NCBI GenBank assembly: GCA_963930775.1
Contig: OZ005702.1
Location: forward strand, 6,262,001 to 6,326,000
Direction: 5' to 3'
DNA from: Cliona cf. orientalis
Taxonomy: Eukaryota; Porifera; Demospongiae; Clionaida; Clionaidae
Length of the DNA: 64,000 bases
Part shown: in pieces, positions 54,501-64,000 of the stretch
How positions within the stretch are numbered: the stretch's first letter is position 1
How the letters are laid out: every line of letters begins with the position of its first letter
Program-made: the position numbers and the translations under genes
The notes under the pieces: model-generated
Seen by the model: only the letters and a program-made list of their open reading frames with translations
The model's database searches: none
Told to the model about the DNA's origin: nothing

Positions 54501-57500
54501 TAGCGAATAGCTCGCCTATGCCTAGCGCCTTACCGCTCCTCGAGCCTTGCACCTTCATATCCATGATCGATCCAGTGCACCGCTGAACGCGGTAGTACGT
54601 ACGTAGCTAGCTAGCTTGCGATCGCGCTCGCCTAGGGCGTGGCCAGGCACTGTCACATGATTTCACCATAGTGTAAAGACAAGACAATTTGGCTATGTAA
54701 TCACTATGAAATTATTACTGAATATATGTTATTGTCTAGTCCTTGTGTATGTTTGTAAGTGTGTAGCCCTGTCAATTTAGTGTAGCCCTGATTATGTATC
54801 ATGCTGTTGTGTATATAAACCCCTTGCAAAATATCAAAAGTAAGTCTGTTAAAGTCTTAAACACTCCCCACCTTACGTCGTATTCGACGCTGGACCCTGC
54901 GCACTAAGACCAGGTGCGTTACATTTGGCGACCCTGCCTGCCTCCCTACCTACGGACCCCTGGATGGATGCAGTCTATCTCTAATGTCAAGGAGAGAGCT
55001 CCAAGCTTTACTAGCTGATCCGTATCTGCAGGCTGCTATTAATCTGACTGGTACGTCAGGAGCAGGACGACAGACTCGAAGTCGGAGAGCCACTGCTATG
55101 TCTGACAACGGTGGTGAAACTACTGAGTTGTTGCAGCGTGTGCAACACTTGGAGAGCTGTCTGCGAGAAGCCAAATCTGTTGCGGATGAGAGAGCAGCAG
55201 AGCTAGAATTGACTCGGCGTGAGCTTCGCAGGACTAGCGACCAAGCTGTAGAGCAACGAGAAGAGGCTGAGCGCCAGCAAGGGAGCGTGGAACGACTCCA
55301 ATCCGAGTTGGAATCTATGCAGCTACGCATGGAACTGGATAAACTCTGAGCGATAGAGTCACTTCGTCAAGAGCACCACGCCCAGTTGGAGCGGGAGAGG
55401 CAGCAAGTGGAACGAGAATGCAATCGAGCAGATTCCTGGATCGAGGATCTACGAGAGCAGTTCAGAGCAGAGAAGCAGCAGTACCTGGAACGAATTTCAG
55501 AGCTAGAGTCTCGGCTCAGCGAGCAGGTGGAGTCTGGACACGGACCCTTACGAACGGAGGAGGACCTCGGGCATGCGCACGTGTTGTCAGCTGTTCATCA
55601 GGAGCAGGCGGAGACTTTATCATTCCAGGAAGTCTTACTTCCGGAGGTGAGAGAGAATGTAAAAAGATCGAGATATTACCCATGCCCTGAGTTTGAGCAT
55701 ACACCGCCTCCTAGAGCGGGTGATGGGGTTGAGACGCAGGAAGTTGGCCCACCCCCATTGATATCTTTGATCTCTAATAGAGAGCAACCATTTCAGAGTG
55801 CAGATGCAGCCCCTAACCTTGAAGCTAATCCCAATCAAGGTCAAGATAGATTGGTGCAGTCAATGGCACAGTTGATGCAAGCACAGACCAATATGCTAAC
55901 TGCACATGCACAAGCTGTTGCTATGCAGAATCTACCAGCACTTTCTCCCTTCACTGGAGAAGACCCTCGAGGAGACGAGGACAACTTTGAAAAGTGGCTG
56001 GAGCTGCTTGAAGAAAGGGGAAGACTTGCTCAGTGGTCCAAGGAGCAGCATTTATGTCAACTGCGAGCACACCTCACAAAGACAGCTCAGCAGATATTTC
56101 GTATGCTCACTGAAGAGGAGCGCAAGTCATATGACCTGGCAGTCAAAGCGTTGAAGAAGCGTTTTCGTCCAATTGATATTGAGGAGTTGCGAGGACTAGA
56201 ATTCCACCAGAGGATGCAAGACTCTGAGACGATAGAACAGCTGGGAATTGATTTGCAGAGCCTGGCTAGGAAAGCTTTTCCAGAGTTGCGAGGTGGAAAG
56301 GAGTTTGATCGTCTACTGAAGGGACGGTTCTTTCAAGCCCTCATACCCAAGTGGCAGCGGAAACTAGGAGCTCCAAAGCCAGAAGAAACCTTCCAAGGGC
56401 TCTATGATAGGGCAAGGATGCTGGAGATTCACGAGTTACAATATGTGACCTCAGCTAATGCTAGAAAAGACACAAAGTCGACACCAGCTACCACTGACCA
56501 GAAAAATGATCAAAAGAAGAATTATCAACAAGGAAAAAAATTTCAGAAGACCTATAAAGCACCCACTCAAACAGTCGCTGCTAAAGAAAGCAGTAATTCT
56601 GCTCAGTCCGCTCCAGCACAAAAGTCCTCAGGCAATGCCAGGCTTTGTTTCCTTTGCAAGAGTCCCTCCCACTTGGCTAAAGATTGTGTTAAAGCACAGA
56701 GAGGGGAAGCGCCAGGCAGAGGAAAGCCCTCCTCAACAACATCAATGATTACGCCAGTGTCGTCACTGGAACATATGACAGATGAGCAGTTGGAAGATAT
56801 ACTGGCAAAGCGGAGGCTGGAGAGAGAACAGGAATTATTGCGAGAGATGGCCCAGGTGGATGTGGTCCATGCTAAAGAAGGTTCATCAGGAGCCGTTGGT
56901 CCACTACTGTCTCTGAAAGTTAAGATCGAAGGAGTAGAGGTGGATGCAATGATTGATACTGGTCCACAGTCGACAGTGATCTCTCGTTTGATGTTGCACA
57001 AGATAGGAAAGCATCTGAGATCTCAAGGAAAACATTTCCCAACACTGAACAGACCCCATCTACAGTTGTATGGAAAAGGTGGGAAAGATGATGCGAGTCA
57101 ATTGAACATCACAGCTGAGGCACTGCTCACCATTGAAGCTGATGGGCATCAAGTAAATGCTCCAGTATTTATTCAACCTGGCAGTGAGCAACTATGTCTC
57201 CTGGGAACAAATGTTACACTCCCATTGAAACTCAAATTTCTCAAATCGAATGGAGAGCCACTTGTTACTGAAATGCCCAAACCTTCTCAAGCTGTAAAAG
57301 TTTCACTTATTGAAGCAGTGACAATCCCAGCAAGAAAAGGTCGCTTTATAGAAGCCAGCCTGGAGCACGAGTTTGCAGCAGGTGACGAAGTGGTATTTGA
57401 GCCTAAGATGAATACACTACAAAGTCATGGGCTCAGTTCTATGTCATCAATTCTGACAGTCAATCCTAATGGAAATCTATTAATACCACTTCAGAATTTC

Positions 57501-60500
57501 CGGCAAAATTCCACAATTCCGGAAGCTGGGATGGAATTGGGCACAGTTGAGAAATTAGAGGCCTCTGAATTGAAACAAAGCTCTGAATTGAAACAAAGCA
57601 CATGTGCACAAGTTAAAATGCTGCAGCAATCTGACAAAAAGCTAGCGCTAGCACAAAGTTCACAAAGTACAGCAAATCCAGCATTGTCTGATCGGCAAGT
57701 AATATTGAAGGCTGAATTGAAGCTGGACCAGCAAATACTACATGTTGATGCTAAAGAACTGGAACAGCTGGAAAATCTGCTCCTAAATTCTGATGATGTG
57801 TTTGCTGTTGATGACTCGGAGCTTGGCCGAACATCATTGGTTCAGCACACCATTGATACAGGTGATCATCCACCTATTAAACAACAGCCACGTCGCACTC
57901 CCTTTGTTCAGCGAGAACAAATTTCAAAGCTAGTTGATGAGATGCAACAGAGAGGAGTGGTACAGCCTTCAGCCAGTGCATGGGCCAGCCCAATTGTGAT
58001 TGTGCCAAAGAAGGATGGTACATCGAGATTTTGTGTCGATTTTCGCAGAGTTAATGCTGTCACGAAGAAAGATGTTTATCCTCTCCCGAGGATCGATGAC
58101 ATTCTCGACACACTCGGTGGATCGCAATACTTTTCAACACTGGATTTATCATCTGGCTACTGGCAGATTGAACTAGATCCTACTACAAGAGACAGATCAG
58201 CCTTCACTTCACACTGTGGTCTCTACGAATTTACTCGTATGCCATTTGGATTATGCAATGCCCCGGCAACATTTCAATGTTTGATGCAAGTTGTGCTGAG
58301 TAGTCTAGAAGGAAAATTCTGCTTTGTTTATATTGATGACATTCTGGTTTGCTCCAAAACCTTTGAAGAACATATAGACCACCTGAAGCAAGTATTGCAT
58401 AGATTGAGGAAGGCTGGACTCGCCCTCAAACCAAGGAAGTGTTGTTTCCTGAAGAAGGAAGTGAACTATCTTGGCCATGTTATTTCCGGAACGGGCATAG
58501 CACCTGATCCAGCAAAGACGCAGAAAGTTCATAACTTCCCTGTTCCCACAGATCTCACTAAACTTCGTCAATTTCTTGGGCTCGCATCCTATTACAGACG
58601 TTTCCTCCCTGGATTTGCAAAAGTTGCTCATCCTTTGTATCAATTGATGAAGAAAGGAGTTGCTTTTGAGTGGGACACTGCCTGCCAAACTGCCTTTGAC
58701 ACACTCAAAGAATTGTTGACTACAGCACCAGTGCTATCATACCCTCGATTTGGCCCAGATGCTCAGTTCATCCTGGAAACGGATGCAAGCTCCTTAGGAC
58801 TTGGTGCTGTTTTAGCACAGAAGCAGGACGGACAAGTACATCCTGTTGCCTATGCATCCCGCACTCTGAATCCCCAAGAAAAGAACTATGGCATCACCGA
58901 AATGGAAACATTGGCTGTAGTTTGGGCAGCAAAACACTTTCGTCCATATCTACTCGGACACCACTGTACAGTATTCACTGATCATTCTGCATGCTTAGCA
59001 CTGCTCAACTCACCCCATCCCTCAGCCAAGTTAGCACGATGGGCAATGTGTATCCAGGAACTTGATTTGGAGATCAAGTACAAGCCAGGAAAACACAATA
59101 CAAATGCTGATGCATTATCACGAAATCCAATTGCAGATACTGCAGTAACCTGTGCTATAGCAACCAAGCAGACGTCGGCGGAAGAGCTATGCAGACTGAA
59201 TCAGTCGGTGATGGAATTGCATCAACAGCAAATGCAGGAAATAAGACAACTTCAACTGAAAGATGGCAGTCTGAGAACCATGATTGCTTACCTTGAAAAA
59301 GATGAATTACCTGAAGAAGAGAGAGCAGCTAAAAAGCTAATCATAGAGAGCAAAAGCTATGAAATGATTGAGGAGGTTCTTCACCATGAACATCCAACTG
59401 ATCCTGCAAAATGGTGCATGGTTGTACCCAAGGAAGAGCAAGCAAAGCTGTTGCAAGAATATCATGGAGGCAAATTTGCTGGTCACTTTGCTGAACGAAA
59501 GATGTACAGCACTCTACGTCGAAAATATTGGTGGAAAGGCATGCGAGCTGATGTACGCCACCATTGTCGTTCTTGTCTCGTGTGTGCTACAAGAAAGGGC
59601 ACAGGCAGAGCCAGCCGACCTCCACTCAAGCCAATTGAAGTTGGTGGACCATTTCACCGAGTAGGAGTGGATGTATTGCAATTGCCTCTAACAGAAAATG
59701 GAAACAGATATGTGGTCGTATTTCAAGATTATTTGACTAAATGGGTGGAAGCATTCGCTGTACCTAACCAGACTGCAGAAACTGTGGCAAAATTACTAGT
59801 TGAAGAAATCTTTTGCAGACATGGCGCCCCAGAGCACCTACTCTCCGATCGTGGCACCAATTTCCTATCGGCACTTGTGAAAGAAATTTGCCAACTACTG
59901 AATGTCACCAAAGTCAACACTTCTGGATACCATCCACAAACAGATGGACTTGTGGAAAAATTCAACTCGACACTAATCAACATGATATCCAAGTGTTGTG
60001 AAAGGAGTAAAGATTGGGACAAACAGCTACCCTACCTATTGTTTGCTTATCGTGCCAATGTCCAAGATTCTACAAAGGAATCACCTTTCTTTTTACTGTA
60101 CGGACGAGATCCTCGTATCCCTAGCGAATCGGCATTGAACTCCCCATCTTCTCCATATATGGTTGATTCGGAAGACTACAAGTCAGAGCTGACAAGCAGT
60201 CTATCAGGAGCCTGGGAAATTGCACGAGCAAACATACAAGATGCCCAAGTACACCAGAAGTATCAGTATGACAAACACAGCAAAGAATCTAAACTAGCTG
60301 TTGGTGATCGAGTGATGGTTCATATGCCGCAGTCAGTTTCAGGAAAAGCATGGAAACTTGCAAGACCTTTCTACGGTCCATACCGTGTTCTCTCACTCAC
60401 ATCAACAAATGCAGAAGTCAAACTAATTGACAAACCGGACTCGGAATCTATATTTGTAGCGCTAAACAGAGTTAGACTCTGCTATCCAGAATTGCCAAGC

Positions 60501-63500
60501 AAATCATGGAGTGGCCAGAAGCCAAAGAGAACTCCTGGAAAGACAGTCAAAACTACACCAGTACCGATACCAGAGCGCACGACCGGACCAGTCACCAGAT
60601 CAATGTCAAGGCGTGCAGCACATACGCAAGATCAGAGCGCCTGAGTTCGAGGACGAACTCTAATCTCGGAGGGGGCAAGTGTAAAGACAAGACAATTTGG
60701 CTATGTAATCACTATGAAATTATTACTGAATATATGTTATTGTCTAGTCCTTGTGTATGTTTGTAAGTGTGTAGCCCTGTCAATTTAGTGTAGCCCTGAT
60801 TATGTATCATGCTGTTGTGTATATAAACCCCTTGCAAAATATCAAAAGTAAGTCTGTCAAAGTCTTAAACACTCCCCACCTTACGTCGTATTCGACGCTG
60901 GACCCTGCGCACTAAGACCAGGTGCGTTACAATAGCAACACATTCTGAGCATGCGCATTATATCATAAAATGGCGGCGTATCAGACACACCCACTCGTTA
61001 ATGCGCCGTACACACCCACTATTACGTAACTGTCGAGATAACGCCAAATTAGCGTGCCACTGCACTGCGTGCTACAAAATAGAGTGGATTTATATGAGAA
61101 GTAAGGTGAGAGGTCCAGACAGTTTTGAGTTAGCCCTGGAAATGAGAAAGAAGAAAGAAAGAATGAGAAATGGCCATTTTTTTGAACATCTGGTTCTGGC
61201 ATGTACAATTGATTTGATGAATGATCTTGGTCTTGTTAGATAGATATTTGCTGGAGATTCTGATTTTCACACTTAGAAATTTCACAAAACTACTTATTTT
61301 GAGATATTTGGGTATTTATAATGTATTACATATATGGCATATCCGGGCCATCCCTACTTATAGAGTCTACCGACTCTATGATTATTATTGCCTGAGATCA
61401 GTAAAATTAATGGAAAGTTCCCAGGGACAAAGCCACTCAATGACATACGAATTGAATAAGTGAATGTGGAACTCTGATAATAATGGAGCCTACTATTATA
61501 ATAGCTAATAATTGTCATTCGTTCATCTCCGTGCTGGTAGCAGTCATCTGTATTACCACGGATTACTCATTCATATCACCTCTGTTCTGATAACAGCCAA
61601 GCTATACTAGAGCACTATAAATCCTAAAGCTTCATATCAATCATCTCATCTGATATCCACCTATCCATTAACCACACCTAGTTGTTTAAGCCATGTTGCT
61701 CATCAGAGCTAGGTATAAGGGTCATAAAAACTGGTTGGATATATATTATTATATGGGATTGCTACTGTAACAATGTTAAAATGCTCACCTCCATCACTCT
61801 GGATGGAAGGATCGTCGGTAAATTCTTGACCCAGCTCTTCCTCTTCCGCTTGGACACATTCATTAAGTACCCATTCAGCAACATCTACATTAATTTTATT
61901 TTAATGGAGATAATTCAATTCGGTGCATGATTTCTAGACATTGTGATATACCAGGCATCAGTTCAATCAACATTCTAAATGGAGCTTTGTTGTTAAATCG
62001 AAGGGCTTCAAGACCTTGCTTTCCATCAGATACGATTATCAATACTGTCTCTCTGTATTGAATAGATCTTGATGATCAAGAAAATCAGCTATTACAATTT
62101 TTTTACCTATGCTTGTGTTCAATTGCCTTCATGAGACTATTGTAAGATCTATTGCCTTGCAAGTTCACATTTGCTTTTTTCTTCAACAGGATTCTCACGC
62201 AGCGACTATGGCCATTCTCAGCAGCTAGTAGCAGTGCTTGATCCTAAAGTTAAATGGTTACTCAATATAACAATTATTATTATCCTTACTAAGATATGCA
62301 GTATATCCAAGCTACATTAAAACAAATGTTACGCTAGAACCAATAGCTCTAACCTTTGAACATTCAAGAAATTGGTTGTCAAGATCCAACAAGTACTGTA
62401 CAGTCTCATCTTTACCATGTTCAGCAGCACATAAAAGCGGGTTCTGACCATTTACTGAAAAACTGAAGAAAGAAAGTTTGGTAAACTTAGCTATTGATAA
62501 ATTAATATTGTACTAATACCTGCCATAATGTTGTAGACATTTCATTTTAACCAAGAGCTTGACTGAATCGACAGATCCACACGAACAAGCATAGATCAAT
62601 AATTCAGGACCAAGAAGCATCCAAAAACTCTCCCATGCATTTTTTTCCATGTTTTGCTCAGCACTAGGATTGGATTCTCTCTCAATTATTCGTTCATCGA
62701 GTGTTTTTAGGATGCTACATTTGAATGTAAATGTTTGACACACATGCAATGAATTTGATCATGAGACACTGCACTGCCACAGATATTAACTGCTAATACT
62801 ACTTACATGCACTCACCATAAGCAATTATTTTCAATTGCTATGTGAAGTGGAGTTTTATTCTCGCTGTTCCTTGATACAAGAGCAGAAAAAACTTCTACT
62901 CTGACATTTTGTTCGTTTGATATTTGACGAAGCATTTGATTCAGCTGGCACATACCCTTAGGATAAGTAACATTGTCACTGATCGTCATCAAAGGAAATA
63001 TCACCTATAAGATATTAAAGGTTTACATTGTAGCCATGGATGTGTCAGAGATATCTGTAGCTATAGCTTGAATCATAAACATGCCCATAAGAGAAAAGGC
63101 CTGATACTAATAGTACAAATACAAAATTCTCTATAGAATAATAGAATTATGATACTCAACGTTGCGTTGAGTCTAAATGAACTGTGTGGTGCGTATTTAT
63201 AATTATGCTTTGGCTATTATGAACATGAATGCTATTACTATTATAACATGATTATAGCTATTCCACTAACGTACACAGACATTTACTCAAATTTTAGCAG
63301 TTTTGAGGGATCCAAGTTTAGTGTTGCTAACCATAAAAATTCAATAAATTCTGTACATGCACATAATATTAAAATGGTGAGATCATGTATGTTCACGAAA
63401 GTTAAACCCAACAAATGCTTGTTGATGACTTAAGATTGAATCCCTCAAAAATTTCCTGCTAACTAGCTGGCTAGGTATATATAGCTATAAAATTTTAGAG

Positions 63501-63680
63501 TACCTTGAAAAGAGCAGAGTTTCCAATGGATGCAGCTTTATGACCAAGTGTGTTCTGATCATCATCAAGTTCAATTTCGAGGATCAACTCTTGCTCATAA
63601 TTACGAAGAGCCTTAAAATGGTATGTGTATAAGTAATCAATAATACAAGTGTTAATTTCCAATTGAGTCATCTCCCTCAT
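48550..63680 (-). CDS. TRPA-type cation channel with N-terminal ankyrin repeats, 16 exons
   Basis: Exons (minus): 63504-63680, 62817-63004, 62520-62714, 62354-62462, 62107-62243, 61952-62052, 61789-61884, 51765-52000, 51530-51701, 51038-51094, 50790-50819, 50181-50602, 49800-49997, 49661-49729, 49435-49596, 48550-48807. They give about 868 aa in consistent phase. Ankyrin repeats (NTLGHKAASIGNSALFK, KTPLHIAIENN, QNPLLCAAEHG, QALLLAAENGH) precede APFRMLIELMPDVAEWVL, HPLVKEF and six helices. Pore: AGELDFETIF; after S6: NNFLIGMAVGETEEERR then KASLTRI, as in TRPA channels. The C-terminus is a coiled coil (48550-48807). About four to five ankyrins are seen against about 16 in vertebrate TRPA1. The 5' end is uncertain: a splice acceptor at 63612 could mean further exons beyond the window. 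Intron 7 is 9.8 kb and holds a Gypsy element. Confidence 0.85.
52019..52379. mobile_element. 361-bp long-arm TIR element in TRPA intron
   Basis: Arms of about 90 bp ('gaagtagggatggcaggatc', 'gataatcgtatctactatac') are near-perfect inverted copies around a unique centre. It abuts the host repeat at 52383. The same adjacency is seen, reversed, at 45378-45420. Confidence 0.8.
52383..52962. repeat. Host repeat copy 2, uninterrupted
   Basis: Reverse-oriented copy of 44116-45377 without either insertion. It supplies the empty sites that define the SINE and foldback insertions. Ends AACCCTCACCGC and complement. Confidence 0.8.
53753..53776. repeat. Perfect 24-bp palindrome
   Basis: Self-complementary sequence with half-site AGGAGCGCATGA. 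Weaker complementarity (ataatg..ca / tg.cattat) extends it to about 50 bp. Confidence 0.8.
54125..54205 (-). mobile_element. tRNA-derived SINE head (minus)
   Basis: Read on the minus strand it has an A box (tggtgtagtggctagggc), a B box (gttcgatcc) at the right spacing and a tRNA-like arm order, but no clean acceptor stem. A different tRNA source from the SINE at 44575. Confidence 0.6.
54672..54923 (+). repeat. 5' LTR
   Basis: 252 bp, TG...CA ends. Contains TATATAAACC at about 54813 as a likely promoter core. Confidence 0.93.
54984..60644 (+). CDS. Gag-pol polyprotein of the Gypsy element, one in-frame stop near its start
   Basis: A 121-codon frame (54984-55349) ends in TGA. The same frame resumes immediately and stays open to 60644, with the first Met at 55386 (1752 aa). 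Coiled-coil gag N-terminus, capsid-like region (about 190-360 of the 1752), zinc knuckle CFLCKSPSHLAKDC (about 420), protease IDTGPQST (about 523), RT with FVYIDDILV (about 981), RNase H with ETDASSLGLG (about 1130), integrase zinc region (about 1355-1400) and DDE residues at about 1427, 1487 and 1522. No chromodomain is evident in the basic C-tail. Enzymatic motifs look intact. Whether the stop is a lesion or a read-through site cannot be decided from one copy. Confidence 0.9.
60666..60679 (+). other. Polypurine tract of the Gypsy element
   Basis: Purine-rich 'cggagggggcaag' directly before the 3' LTR, the expected plus-strand primer. Confidence 0.75.
60680..60931 (+). repeat. 3' LTR
   Basis: 252 bp, one difference from the 5' LTR, followed by the ATAG target duplication. 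Confidence 0.93.
60936..61788. other. Remainder of TRPA intron 7
   Basis: AT-rich with short frames only. No domain or clear element. Confidence 0.6.
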
Positions 63681-63743
63681 TGGGGGCTCATTTTGCTTGC
63701 CCCATCAATAAATTTCCATCATAATAATTATTATACATAAATA

Positions 63744-63860
63744 CCGTACTTTTTCTAAAATTTCGGCCCTTCTAATTATTTGGTACCCTTTACTGAATGA
63801 TTGAAAAATTAATAGTCTCCAATTTTCGGTGAAGCTATATCATGCAGATTCATGAAAAAT
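63744..63860. mobile_element. Partial MITE related to 35078-35280
   Basis: TA-CCGTACTTTTTCTAAAATTT at the left. The interior ('tttactgaatgattgaa', 'atagtctccaattttc') matches the reverse complement of the 35-kb copy. The right terminus is not found before the window end. Confidence 0.6.
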
Positions 63861-64000
63861 ATGCACTATGATCGATTCTCAAGGTAGCTTTTGTAGGTAT
63901 CTTGATGAATTTGTCATGAAAAGTAGCTAGCACAGAATACCAATTACCAATAGTTAATAACTTAGCGTGGTTGATTGCGATTGCTTTTCTGCTTTAAGCT

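Larger units (their letters stand above)
52963..54667. other. TRPA intron part with a CpG/GC-rich stretch
   Basis: 53120-53460 is markedly GC- and CpG-rich for this window ('gcgtcgcgcgctcggcgcgg') with repeated 'gagtactcgagtacgagtac' half-sites. 54330-54640 has further GC palindromes ('gcgcgcggagcgcgcg'). No gene was recognised. A tRNA-derived element lies at 54125-54205. Confidence 0.5.
54672..60931 (+). mobile_element. Nearly intact Ty3/Gypsy LTR retrotransposon, 6260 bp
   Basis: LTRs of 252 bp at 54672-54923 and 60680-60931 (TGTAAAG...GTTACA) differ at one base that I can find (T/C in 'aagtctgtyaaagtc'). Target duplication ATAG at 54668-54671 and 60932-60935. Primer site 'tggcgaccctgcctgc' follows the 5' LTR. 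A polypurine tract (about 60666-60679, ending gggggcaag) precedes the 3' LTR. The element is in the same orientation as the window and antisense to the TRPA-type gene whose intron it occupies. Confidence 0.95.

Overview
This is a eukaryotic, animal-type window. Genes are split by many short GT/AG introns, UTRs and introns are AT-rich, and the content is clearly metazoan: a Polycomb RING protein, an Ig-domain receptor tyrosine phosphatase, a STRAD pseudokinase, a TRPA-type channel, LCAT-like lipase and threonine-dehydrogenase-like genes. Compact genes with 80-400 bp introns, dense small TIR elements, an intronless cysteine-rich multi-pass membrane protein and a receptor phosphatase with an unusual N-terminal Ig region suggest a sponge, probably a demosponge. 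That is inference from gene style, not proof. Exon models were built by hand from splice signals and phase; the phosphatase, STRAD, dehydrogenase and lipase models each close in a whole number of codons.

Layout. (1) About 0.1-19.7 kb, minus strand: a PCGF3/5-like Polycomb gene whose fifth intron is about 15.9 kb. That intron is filled by a decayed array derived, on the plus strand, from the first half of an SLC24/NCKX potassium-dependent Na+/Ca2+ exchanger. The array includes a 4.4-kb tandem duplication and two 59-bp minisatellites whose unit is itself an exchanger alpha-repeat segment. (2) 20.2-27.0 kb, plus: an 18-exon receptor-type tyrosine phosphatase with two phosphatase domains, each missing a different catalytic element. 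(3) 27.3-31.1 kb, minus: a STRAD-like pseudokinase. (4) 31.4-35.4 kb, plus: a threonine-3-dehydrogenase-like enzyme, divergent from STRAD. (5) 35.7-38.2 kb, minus: an LCAT/PLA2G15-like secreted acyltransferase or lipase. (6) 38.5-40.4 kb, minus: an intronless 631-aa multi-pass membrane protein. (7) 42.3-43.5 kb, plus: two very small secreted-protein genes. (8) 44.1-48.3 kb: nested repeats (a tRNA-headed SINE and a foldback element with a 9-bp target duplication, both inside an older repeat), then an internally deleted Ty3/Gypsy element. (9) 48.5-63.7 kb, minus: a TRPA-type channel with ankyrin repeats. Its 9.8-kb intron holds an almost intact, very young Ty3/Gypsy element (54672-60931).

The protein genes alternate strand and form two divergent pairs with short shared upstream regions (PCGF/phosphatase and STRAD/dehydrogenase) and two convergent pairs (phosphatase/STRAD and dehydrogenase/lipase). 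No operon, CRISPR array or intact cellular tRNA gene was seen.
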